Below, piece after piece: positions 34,770 to 43,332 of a DNA stretch of 60,506 bases (positions are counted from its first letter, which is position 1; every line of letters begins with the position of its first letter). Both the position numbers and the translations under genes were made by a program. The stretch is taken from positions 1 through 60,506 of the forward strand of contig QHBN01000032.1 in NCBI GenBank assembly GCA_003176995.1, written 5' to 3'. Origin of the DNA: Candidatus Nitrosopolaris wilkensis. Its GTDB lineage: Archaea; Thermoproteota; Nitrososphaeria; Nitrososphaerales; Nitrososphaeraceae. Under the pieces are notes generated by a model. It was given only the letters and a program-made list of their open reading frames with translations. It was not told the origin of the DNA and searched no databases.

Positions 34770-35471
34770 TCATCTAGAAGTACTATGCGTTGCGTGTAGC
34801 CTATGGTGATATTTTTTTGAATTGCTTAAAAAGACTGGGTCTTTCATTCCCAATGACCTGAAAGCATCGAGTCGTTGTTTGCATGCGTAACATTCTCCGC
34901 AATGCCTTCTGGCTTTAGTATGACAACTCCAAGTTACTTCAAGTGGTACTTTCAGATCTATTGCCAAGTTGATTATATGTTTTCTATCCATCTTGCTTAA
35001 TGGGGTCACTATCACACACGGATCATGATTGGAAAGCAAACAGCCGTGCTTGAACAGTGAATTTATTTTTTCTATGTAGTTCTTCGTGGCGTCCTTAAAA
35101 AAGGATCCATCATCGCTGTTGTGGCCTCCGACAATCCATTTAATATTAAGAAATTCTGCATAGTGTGCAGCAATGGAATAAAAGATCAGATTTCTAGCGG
35201 GGACATATGATGGCCATCTGCTATCTGATTTCTGAAGGTTGCCAATCTGTAAATCTGAATATTCTTTAATAAATGGAATATCAATCTCCAAGAAATTAGA
35301 AATGTTTGCTCTTTTCGCTAATTGGGCTGCGGATTCTTTTTCTTTTTGAATTCTGTCGTAACAATTAAAAGTAATGGCTGAGACATCTGAAAATTTTTCT
35401 TTTGCCCAATAAAGACAGGTAGCAGAGTCTAGCCCACCTGAGAGCATCACCAGTGCCTTTGATCCTCTCAT
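34770..35471 (-). CDS. queC: 7-cyano-7-deazaguanine synthase
   Basis: 233 aa. PP-loop ATP-pyrophosphatase motif SGGLDSAT (11-18) and zinc site CHTKARRHCGECYAC near residue 185-200 identify QueC, which makes preQ0 for archaeosine in tRNA position 15. A His/Ser-rich tail follows. It starts 3 bp after the QueD-like gene, so the two are an operon for 7-deazaguanine synthesis. Confidence 0.94.
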   Translation of the reverse strand: MRGSKALVMLSGGLDSATCLYWAKEKFSDVSAITFNCYDRIQKEKESAAQLAKRANISNFLEIDIPFIKEYSDLQIGNLQKSDSRWPSYVPARNLIFYSIAAHYAEFLNIKWIVGGHNSDDGSFFKDATKNYIEKINSLFKHGCLLSNHDPCVIVTPLSKMDRKHIINLAIDLKVPLEVTWSCHTKARRHCGECYACKQRLDAFRSLGMKDPVFLSNSKKYHHRLHATHSTSR

Positions 35472-35474
35472 TAC

Positions 35475-36425
35475 CTAATCGTTTTTTACTTCAGCAATTA
35501 TATGGGCGCCCTTATTGACTCCCTCGTAAATATAGACGCCCAAGGCTTCCACGTTGGGGGGCATTTTTGGGGCTAGCAACTTTATTATTTCCGTTGAAAG
35601 AGTTTCTACCGTTGCTTCAGCTGGTAATAGAAATGTTGTTAGTTTTGGCAATTGTAGATTGAAGTATCCACGAGGTCCATCAAAAGAAATAAAATAATAA
35701 AGATCGTCTTCTTTTTGCAGGTATTTTTTATTAATGAAGAATTTATGGTCAATAACATTTAAGGTATCTTTAATTATCTTCTTGGCTTCACTAAAGTCGA
35801 TCACAAGGTTATTTGTCATTTGGCCAATAATCTCTACCATCACAGTGGAAGTATGCCCATGCAAGATAGAACATTTCTCAACCAGTGGGAGAATATGCGC
35901 GTAGTCGAATGCAAGTGAAGGATCCTCTATAAATATAGATCCGATGTTGTTCCGGTGGTTAGAATCATAGAAAAATAATGAGTCTAATTCATTCACCTTC
36001 GCTGCATACTTTGAATGGCCAAGGGCAATGACATCGACGTCAGGGAGTTCCTTTTTTATCAGCTTGAATTTATCCATGTCTGCTTTTGAATCAACTATTT
36101 CGATGTACCTGTTACCTGTTTTGAAATCGATCTTCGCGCTCGTGCCATCCTTAAAGCTCAAATTCACATCATACTCATAAGTTATTCCTAGAAACGACAA
36201 CAGCTTTGAAATAGAGAACTCCGCCCTGCTTCGTAATAGGTTCCCATTATTATCAAAATATCTGATGTCTTTATCAAGGACAACTCTCTCCATTGGAATA
36301 TTAAAAAAAGGATTGTCACATATAAATTCACCCTCACGTGCGATATTTTTTGATATTTCATTTTGTTGTTCTGCTGGTTTTGCAGGTAATTTACCTACGT
36401 CATGAACAAGGCAGGAAGCTATCAT
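35475..36425 (-). CDS. QueD/6-pyruvoyl-tetrahydropterin synthase-like protein with N-terminal nuclease-like domain
   Basis: 316 aa. The C-terminal half (about 170-316) is a T-fold PTPS/QueD enzyme: AHILPLVEKCSILHGHTSTV carries the catalytic Cys and the HGH zinc pair, with an upstream His in FDYAHIL, and the end has EGVNKGAH. It would make 6-carboxy-tetrahydropterin, the precursor used by QueE and QueC. The N-terminal ~150 residues are extra: RSRAEFSISKLLSFLGITYE, then KIDFKTGNRYIEIVD gives the E...D...E-x-V pattern of PD-(D/E)XK folds. The nuclease-like call is inference. Operon with queC. Confidence 0.82.
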   Translation of the reverse strand: MIASCLVHDVGKLPAKPAEQQNEISKNIAREGEFICDNPFFNIPMERVVLDKDIRYFDNNGNLLRSRAEFSISKLLSFLGITYEYDVNLSFKDGTSAKIDFKTGNRYIEIVDSKADMDKFKLIKKELPDVDVIALGHSKYAAKVNELDSLFFYDSNHRNNIGSIFIEDPSLAFDYAHILPLVEKCSILHGHTSTVMVEIIGQMTNNLVIDFSEAKKIIKDTLNVIDHKFFINKKYLQKEDDLYYFISFDGPRGYFNLQLPKLTTFLLPAEATVETLSTEIIKLLAPKMPPNVEALGVYIYEGVNKGAHIIAEVKND

Positions 36426-36670
36426 TCATGGCGCTTAGCACTGAATCGTGTTTGCACTGGTCATGGGTTCGTCAAGTATGTTAAACCATTTATCTCGGAT
36501 GATTTTTGTCGACATTCCGGGGTGATAAAATTGTAGTTTTCAGTCATTTGATACAGGGCCTAATATCATTATGCCAGGCGCAGCAGCTTTCTAACTATTA
36601 ATTCTGATCATAGGTTGTCAAAATCAAGCTGAGTTTTGGACCACCAGAATACAGCATGAAATACTTTGAC

Positions 36671-38809
36671 TTATTTTGCTGTAGGAATGAACACGGTGTT
36701 TTTCTGTGGAATAGAAGTGGCGGTAGACGACACTGAAACCCCTGAAGCTGGACCAAACATACCCGAGTCAAACCCGATAACACGCATTCTATCCACAAGG
36801 TCCAAAGCCATAGTACTAGATAGTTGATTTGAAGCAGGCATGGACGTGCCGTTGGTGATATGGAGCAAAGGTGTAGCTATTACAAAGGGTATTTTATCAT
36901 TATTATTTGGAAGCAGGGGTTTTTGAATAGGGCTAATACCTTGATTGACAGGACTCTTGGTACTATTTGTCTGAGGATTTGGGACGTTAACCTTGCTGGA
37001 AATGGCCGGGATATTGATATTGTGGCCAGGGTTCGGTATTGAAACTCTGCCGCTCTCAAAACTTCTGAAACTATTAGCAATTGGCGGAACAGTGGGATTG
37101 CTAAGAGTTGTGCTAGTAGTACTAGGTATGTAAACTCTGCCGCTTTGATTACTTACACTACTCTGCAAAGCAAGATGAGTTGAGTTTTGTTTTGAAGAGA
37201 TAAGTGGAGAATTGTGATTATTATTGCTTTTTGTTGTTGATGATGTTGCTACTATTACCGATGGTGTTACTGTTGGTGGTGGTGAAGCTATTTGTTTCGA
37301 CGTGGTGACATTATTATTATTGACATTATTATTAATATTGACATTATTATTATTATTGACATTACGTAGGTTTGATGAAGCACTAGAGCTATTATTGGAG
37401 CTGGTGATTGGAATAGGGACTACAGTGAATGTTTTTGAAACTGAATTATTTTGATAACCAGGTGCAGATGTCTCCATTACCACCTTATACTTGCCACTTG
37501 TGTTATCTCCACTAACTTGCCATGAATATGCGACTTTTCCCTTCTCATTCGTAGTACCCGCTAACTTTTTAGATATCCCAGACGGATCTGTGATGCTTCC
37601 AAATACTGAAGCTCCAGCAACGACATGAGTCCGGTTACTATCAGTAACCCCAAGTGTTAGATTTTCTTTATCTCCAACATGAACAGGGCGCTTCGCTATA
37701 TGCATCGAAACCGATAATGACTTGGCGTTATTATTGTCGGCTTTGGTGTTAGTTGATGTGTTGTTTTGTTGCTTCCCAGATTCAGCTGAACCTTTGTTAT
37801 TCAGGCTATTATCATTAGTTTTGGTTGTCGTAGTCGGTCCTGATGAATATTTCGAAGTTGTACCTTTCAGATGACCGTGATCAATATTTGCATTTGTGGT
37901 CCCGCTAGTTTGTGCGTCACCTTGATGTGTGGATAAGATGCCTGCAGTAGAAAGTAGTGCGGCAGCACTGACACTTGTCATTTGAGATGGTTGGTTAGCC
38001 TGTTGCGATCCCTTTCCTGTTTGTCCGGTGACGTTTGCATTATTATTATTATTTGCCCCGTTTATCGGTATCGCGCTTGTTTTTGTTGCGTTTGTTTTTG
38101 TTGCGATTGTTTTTGTTGCGATTGTTTTTGTTGCGATTGTTTTTGTCATTTTGCTATTGAGTTGTTGAGAATTCGTAGGGATAGAGCCTGATGTCTTTGT
38201 AGTATTATTAGATATTGGTGAATGCTTCTTCTCGATACCACTTTGTGTTTTAGTGGCGTTGAGGCTATTATTGCCAACCTTGGTATTACTTGAATTTTTA
38301 ATGGATTGTCCTTGCTGTTTCATCGTAGATGTCGGTGCTCCTGTAACATTTATGCTATAGAATTTTGTTAAAAGGGTTGAACTGTTACTAGTATTGGCAT
38401 TATTCTCTTGGCAGGCTAGTTTCGATGTTATCTTATTCGTTCCTGGTTTGATTGTAGTGTAGGTTGGAACAAGATTAAAGACCCATGTTGAATAGTCATT
38501 TGTGTTATTATGGCCGCCGGTAGGAAGTGCTCTCTGGTATGGTTTCATGTCATTCACAATGACATAGACTTTACAAGCCAGCGTGCCATTATGAGATGCA
38601 ATCCCGCTAATTTTCAGATCATTGCCAGCGAGTGAGACTGGTTGGCCCTTTGCAGGAGATGTAATTTTAATCCCGGTAGTTTTTGTCGGTTGCTGCGCCG
38701 CTGCAGAATTCACGATGACCGTTGAAAGAATAAGGAGCGTAGTAAATCCAAGCAATGGTATGGATTTATTGATCAGCAATAATTGCCACCTCCGAACACA
38801 ACAATGCAT
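36671..38809 (-). CDS. Large secreted Asn/Ser/Thr-rich protein with Ig-like domains
   Basis: 712 aa. A signal peptide (about 10-38, ending VNSAAAQQ) is followed by an Ig-like domain (GIKITSPAKGQPVSLAGNDL..., about 45-155, two Cys), a long low-complexity linker, a second beta-sandwich (about 365-465: HVGDKENLTLGVTDSN, ISKKLAGTTNEKGKVAYSW, like bacterial Ig/MG2-type), then an Asn/Ser/Pro-rich tail with repeated SGRVYIP/SGRVSIP. No membrane anchor at the C-terminus. Probable envelope or extracellular matrix protein, likely heavily glycosylated; the latter is inference. Confidence 0.75.
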   Translation of the reverse strand: MHCCVRRWQLLLINKSIPLLGFTTLLILSTVIVNSAAAQQPTKTTGIKITSPAKGQPVSLAGNDLKISGIASHNGTLACKVYVIVNDMKPYQRALPTGGHNNTNDYSTWVFNLVPTYTTIKPGTNKITSKLACQENNANTSNSSTLLTKFYSINVTGAPTSTMKQQGQSIKNSSNTKVGNNSLNATKTQSGIEKKHSPISNNTTKTSGSIPTNSQQLNSKMTKTIATKTIATKTIATKTNATKTSAIPINGANNNNNANVTGQTGKGSQQANQPSQMTSVSAAALLSTAGILSTHQGDAQTSGTTNANIDHGHLKGTTSKYSSGPTTTTKTNDNSLNNKGSAESGKQQNNTSTNTKADNNNAKSLSVSMHIAKRPVHVGDKENLTLGVTDSNRTHVVAGASVFGSITDPSGISKKLAGTTNEKGKVAYSWQVSGDNTSGKYKVVMETSAPGYQNNSVSKTFTVVPIPITSSNNSSSASSNLRNVNNNNNVNINNNVNNNNVTTSKQIASPPPTVTPSVIVATSSTTKSNNNHNSPLISSKQNSTHLALQSSVSNQSGRVYIPSTTSTTLSNPTVPPIANSFRSFESGRVSIPNPGHNINIPAISSKVNVPNPQTNSTKSPVNQGISPIQKPLLPNNNDKIPFVIATPLLHITNGTSMPASNQLSSTMALDLVDRMRVIGFDSGMFGPASGVSVSSTATSIPQKNTVFIPTAK
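38074..38147 (-). repeat. 15-bp tandem repeat encoding TIATK units
   Basis: About five copies of a 15-nt unit (plus-strand GTTGCGATTGTTTTT), differing at one or two bases, encode the TKTIATKTIATK stretch of the secreted protein. Multiples of 3 keep the frame, so copy-number change would be tolerated. Confidence 0.85.
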
Positions 38810-39730
38810 CGATCATAATCACAGCTCATTTCGATGGGATTAGAGTTTGAAAGTACAGTATTGATAGATTTTACTTTAGAAGGATCCATTTCGCATCTGA
38901 CATTGAAGATAGTCAGCAGCGAAGTACTAATTGTCGGATAACCCATTACATCTAACCACCTACTTTACATATTATATGAACTTCGTCTAAGGTTCTAATA
39001 AGAAAAATTCATTTAATTCTCCTTCTGATCTCTTAAGGTCGTATTATACGATTAAACGGTACAATTCAATTTAGTTAAATTTAGTTTAGGATGCATTTAA
39101 CGTGAAATTTTACGATTAGCATAACAACTATGAGTGTTTTTTCCTTTTATATTCGCAGCTGCGTATGCCATCGTTAGAGGAAAAGTCATCGTAAGGTACG
39201 ACCTGTCATCGTTCGATTTTATTACGCGCTTGAAACAATTGGAACATTGCATAACTCGTGGTTTCGAGGCCTATCTCACAACTTTTACTGACAATAACAT
39301 TTGTATGGCTTGGAGTCAGCATCTAAACATACGGATGCCTCTGATAGTAACTGAAACTTTTCGATGATAGATGTATACGGTAAATCTTTGATAGTATACA
39401 CAAAGATAGAATTTTGAAATGCAAAAATAGGTACGCATTCCTAACGAAGTGGAGATACAAGAAAGAGAAGAGGAAGCGGATTGACTGTCATTAGTATTAT
39501 TTCAAGTGTATACGATAATTGTTTCAATCAATGTATTGGATGTGAAAATAGAAAATCTCTGACATTTATTCGATCTAATGATATATATTAGAAGCTAACA
39601 AAAAGTCCTTGCGTAAACGGAAGGATTCGTATCTGCAAATATTCACAAAGGTCTAGATGGTTATTACAATCACATTGGAACAGTGACAGGCAAATCCTAA
39701 TTGTGGGAAATTCGGTTTTGTACAAAAAAA
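38810..39730. other. Gene-free 0.9-kb stretch
   Basis: No convincing gene. A 77-codon frame at 39134-39367 has no family features. AT-rich, with TTTAGTTAAATTTAG-like promoter material near 39070 on either strand. Confidence 0.4.
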
Positions 39731-41017
39731 TTATGGATGTGGTAGAGGGGCGGGTCGTGCAGGAGGATGAGGAATTGGCGAAGGAGGAATTGATGGTGCA
39801 GTGAGAAACGGAATGAGTGATGGTCTAGATGTCAGTGTTGCATTCAGGTCTATCGCGTGTCCATTTCTATATACAGTTAAAGTAATATTGTCACCAACAG
39901 ATTTATGTTGGTCGATGTAGGAGATCAAATCGTCAATTCTTACAATATTATGTCCATCAACACCTATTATCACATCACCAGCGTGTTTCTTTGAGTATTG
40001 GTCTATAGTACTTCCATGTACACCTGCCTTATCGGCAGGTCCATTCTTCGTAATTGTATCAATATATATGCCCTTAAGATTCGTTGCTGCCGCTCCGCCT
40101 GTGAGATTTTGTGATAAATCCGATGTCAAGGTAGCACCATTAAGCCCTAGATAAGGATGTAAATAATATCCTTTTTCAATTAAAGCTGGGGATATTCTGA
40201 TTATTGTGTTAGATGGAATTGCAAATCCAATCCCAGAGAATGTTCCAGTTGCAGAAAATATGGCAGTATTCATTCCAATAACTTGTCCTTGTGTATTAAG
40301 TAGAGGTCCACCAGAGTTCCCAGGATTTATTGGTGCGTCAGTCTGGATTGTATTTGGTATGGAAAACCCAATTCCTGAAGCAGCTGGAAGTAATCGGCCT
40401 ACCCCACTTACAATCCCTGTTGTCATAGTATCACTTAGCCCAAATGGATTACCAATAGCAATTACCTGATCTCCAACTTCGAGTTTAGAAGAATTGCTAA
40501 GAGCAAGTGGTTTAATAGAAGATAATAGCTGTTGTGCTTGAGTATTATTCTGCGAAATTTGTAGAACTGCTATATCACTATAGATATCGGTTCCTATTAC
40601 CTTCGCCGTATATCTATTTCCATCTACAAATGTTACATCTACTATCTTTGCATCACCTACTACATGACCGTTAGTGATTATGTGCCCTTGGTTATCGTAT
40701 ACAAAGCCAGAACCTAATGTAGTAGCATTTGATTGAGGGTTTAGAGGGTCAGCTGCTGCTGCGGGTATCTTGCTAGTTATTTGCACTACAGACGCCTCTG
40801 CTTGTTTGAAAATGGTCTTGAGAGGTAAGGAGGTGGTGGAAGAAGAGGAGTTAGTATTTTGTTGGGTTGAGGCTGTAGAATTTATTGGATCTTGTTGTGC
40901 CGCCATAACGGTAAATGGAATCGTAAACGTACTGACTGGAATTATTATTACTGTTATTGCAAATACAGTGACTACAATAGCTATTGTAGGTACAACTGGT
41001 TTTCTCATTGCAATCAC
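39731..41017 (-). CDS. HtrA/DegP-type serine protease, exported
   Basis: 428 aa. An N-terminal signal or anchor segment (about 8-38) and a Gln/Ser/Thr-rich spacer precede a trypsin-like domain with a complete triad: His118 (NGHVV), Asp148 (YSDIAVL), Ser235 (PGNSGGPL). A PDZ domain follows (about 300-395, KGPADKAGVHGS and DVIIGVDGHNIVRIDDLISY). A Pro-rich tail ends the protein. HtrA proteins clear misfolded envelope proteins. A palindrome plus TATA module 240 nt upstream is shared with the ABC operon at 46.4 kb. Confidence 0.93.
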   Translation of the reverse strand: MIAMRKPVVPTIAIVVTVFAITVIIIPVSTFTIPFTVMAAQQDPINSTASTQQNTNSSSSTTSLPLKTIFKQAEASVVQITSKIPAAAADPLNPQSNATTLGSGFVYDNQGHIITNGHVVGDAKIVDVTFVDGNRYTAKVIGTDIYSDIAVLQISQNNTQAQQLLSSIKPLALSNSSKLEVGDQVIAIGNPFGLSDTMTTGIVSGVGRLLPAASGIGFSIPNTIQTDAPINPGNSGGPLLNTQGQVIGMNTAIFSATGTFSGIGFAIPSNTIIRISPALIEKGYYLHPYLGLNGATLTSDLSQNLTGGAAATNLKGIYIDTITKNGPADKAGVHGSTIDQYSKKHAGDVIIGVDGHNIVRIDDLISYIDQHKSVGDNITLTVYRNGHAIDLNATLTSRPSLIPFLTAPSIPPSPIPHPPARPAPLPHP

Positions 41018-41259
41018 CTATGTATATGGTCTTATAAGGGTTATTCATCGATTCGCAATTCGTCTAGTGCACACACCTTCTGGAGGAGTCATGGAGAACT
41101 TGTAATTGGATATGAGCAACAAGTGACACCTACTATAGATAAGCAGCGTCAGTTCCTCGTCATAAGCCGGACGGTGCAAACGGGGTTTCTGATATTTTCT
41201 GTGGCGGCGAGTTCTGAGAATGAAGTAGTTCCCAGTTACATTATTGTTATACAGATATT

Positions 41260-41295
41260 TTATAAAAATAATCCGGTACATTCGACGAATGTACC
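41260..41295 (-). promoter_or_regulatory. Palindromic operator plus TATA box of the HtrA gene
   Basis: GGTACATTCG and CGAATGTACC (41275-41295) form a perfect 10-bp inverted repeat with a one-base centre. On the reverse strand, exactly 7 nt downstream, lies the TATA octamer TTTTATAA (41267-41260). The predicted transcript would run toward the HtrA gene with a ~215-nt leader. Confidence 0.75.
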
Positions 41296-41481
41296 CGGTC
41301 AGGAGTCTATAAGAACTAACCATCGCCGAAGCAAGCAATCACTAAAGCTGCAGCTATCATTATGTTGTAAACTGCATTCTAATTGCGGCTTTCATTATCT
41401 TCTTCCCCTTTTCCTGTGTTACCTCGCATCTCTTCGCTACAAACAAAAGAAGAAAATCGAATTAATTCGCTTCACCCTGTG

Positions 41482-41498
41482 AGTTAACATTGTTAACT
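41482..41498. promoter_or_regulatory. Inverted repeat AGTTAAC-ATT-GTTAACT
   Basis: Perfect 7-bp arms with a 3-bp spacer, about 165 bp upstream of the tandem-wHTH gene and in the same intergenic region as the HtrA promoter. Candidate operator; no further support. Confidence 0.4.
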
Positions 41499-41664
41499 TA
41501 CTCCGTTAAGCAAGTTCTTAATATTCTGTAGCTAATCTGTTATTCATGGAAAAGCCAGCGATCTTAGTTTACCCGGAATGCGCGAGGGACATTGTGAATG
41601 TGGGAATGTCAAATATGGCTCTCCCTGCTTTTTGTAATGCACAGTTTGGAACAGGTGTGTAAGG

Positions 41665-42195
41665 ATGAGCACAATTTTTAGTGTTGCGGGAACAGATGAT
41701 ACAAAGGCCCTAATTCTAGTGCACGTAGGTAAAACTCCAGGCATAAGATACAGAGAGCTCCTCAGATTAACTGGTTTAACCAATGGAACGCTTGAATATC
41801 ATCTAAAAATATTAGAGAGGACATATAAAATAACAGTCCGCAGAAGAGACGGGAGAAGAGCCAGATATTATCCTATCGACATCCCAGCTGATGAATCTCA
41901 TATACTAGAATACATCAGAAATAAAGTTGCAAGACAAATAGTGCTTTTTATACTTGAGAATGATCTCTGTACCTTCAGCGAAATCTTAAACGATATTAAG
42001 AAAGCCCCGTCTACCTTGTCTTGGCATCTCAAGAGACTTTGTGAATCTGGAATAGTGTCAGTTAATCATGGACAGGAATTCCAGCTGTATAAAGTTGTGA
42101 ACGGCAAGATTTTGTCAGATGTAGTGTACAAGTACAGGGAAAGCTTTAGAGACAAGGTTACCGATGGATATTATGAGCTATTTGATGAGCTTTAA
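41665..42195 (+). CDS. Tandem winged-helix transcriptional regulator
   Basis: 176 aa. First wHTH at about 10-70: GKTPGIRYRELLRLTGLTNG and TLEYHLKILERTYKITVRRR, with wing RRDGRRARYYPID. Second at about 85-155: ARQIVLFILENDLCTFSEIL and APSTLSWHLKRLCESGIVSV, with wing QEFQLYKVVNG. The two-domain arrangement is typical of archaeal regulators that sense envelope or metabolic cues. It is divergent from the HtrA gene and is the nearest candidate to bind the palindromes at 41275 and 46294 (inference). Confidence 0.85.
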   Translation: MSTIFSVAGTDDTKALILVHVGKTPGIRYRELLRLTGLTNGTLEYHLKILERTYKITVRRRDGRRARYYPIDIPADESHILEYIRNKVARQIVLFILENDLCTFSEILNDIKKAPSTLSWHLKRLCESGIVSVNHGQEFQLYKVVNGKILSDVVYKYRESFRDKVTDGYYELFDEL

Positions 42196-42628
42196 TAAAA
42201 CAAGACAAAATAGTAAAGTGGATCTAGTCGTAGTGGAGTTAGAAAAAATCAATATTTATAAATTATTTTAATTCTAACCGTACTGAAAGCAACTATACGT
42301 CTCTGCATGGTATCCTTGTCTACAGTACTTCTAAGAAGGTCTTGTTTTTATAATAATAGGAATTCATGCTGAACGAAAACGCTAGAGATATCTCCAAGTT
42401 GGTGACTTGTAAGGAAAATATGAAAAATCATAATCACATAAATGATTTTCCGTGACGCTTAGAGTCGAGAATCCCTCTAGGGTATACGCTAACTCAATGG
42501 ACAAAGTCTTATTCCTTAGAGATATCAGGTTAATGAGTACAGATGAATTTGCAGCTCCATCTGTTCTAGCGTGTTAATTTACATTTCCATACGAACTATC
42601 TGGGCTATTTTGTTTGTAAATATGCTGA
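42196..42628. other. Intergenic, nothing recognised
   Basis: About 430 bp. TTATAAATTATTTT-type AT-rich elements near 42260, but no gene. Confidence 0.4.
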
Positions 42629-42895
42629 TTATCCAACGGCTAACGAGTTCGGTAAATGGACGGTAGTAGTATGGCTTTTTGGTACATTGCATGAATATTG
42701 AATACTTGTTACAGACTGATCAGTCAAGTGTATCACGGTCGGCGTACACTTTAAGTTTGAGCTATGGTGATGATGATGCGTGTGGCCGCTAGTGGCGTAT
42801 ACAGACGATGTGAAAGTAGTCGATGTCAGCAGCGTTAGTGCTGTTGCTATTAATACCACGATGACAAATATAGTGGGTGTAGTTGTTACGTACAT
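42629..42895 (-). CDS. Small exported His-rich protein
   Basis: 88 aa. A hydrophobic N-terminus (about 7-33, IFVIVVLIATALTLL...) ends at VYATS, a plausible signal-peptidase site, followed at once by SGHTHHHHHSS. The mature part has two Cys (CTPTVIH and YSCNV). The His cluster could bind Cu, Ni or Zn. No family; isolated gene. Confidence 0.5.
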   Translation of the reverse strand: MYVTTTPTIFVIVVLIATALTLLTSTTFTSSVYATSGHTHHHHHSSNLKCTPTVIHLTDQSVTSIQYSCNVPKSHTTTVHLPNSLAVG

Positions 42896-43332
42896 GTACT
42901 CGGACTAGTAGAGACTATCCTTTATAGGAAATTAGTTTGTCTTCATCATAACTGAGTTTTGTAGCTATTCTATATTTGGTTTTTGATGAATAATTGTTAG
43001 GGTTATCTGTGGGGTAATTTATCAAACATATACAAGCTTGAGCATAATTTGATTCCGGAACTTTCACATGTTCGGAGGACATATGAAGAGAACTCCTATC
43101 CTGAAACATGTGCTGCTCGGCTTTGTGACAGGTTGCCAGTGTTGGTTATCTCTTTTTCAGAGCATCCTATGATAATCAGTTATTCTGTTTGCCTCTATTC
43201 TTTTCATGATATATCAAGTACAAGAAGTAATTTTCTTCTTATTCCGGTTTCCTTTCCTTTAATAATGCTGATCCGTTTCGGATTCGGGGTTCAACTTTTC
43301 TAAGGCGGTAATTTACTTTACTTTTACGAATA
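42896..43332. other. Intergenic, nothing recognised
   Basis: About 435 bp. Overlapping short frames on both strands lack coding character. Confidence 0.4.

Noticed and set aside
36860-37454. Short forward frames opposite the 712-aa secreted protein
   Set aside because: Shadows of Asn/Ser/Thr-rich coding DNA.
39134-39367. 77-codon forward frame with a hydrophobic start
   Set aside because: Non-canonical start, no convincing signal peptide or homology; most likely chance.
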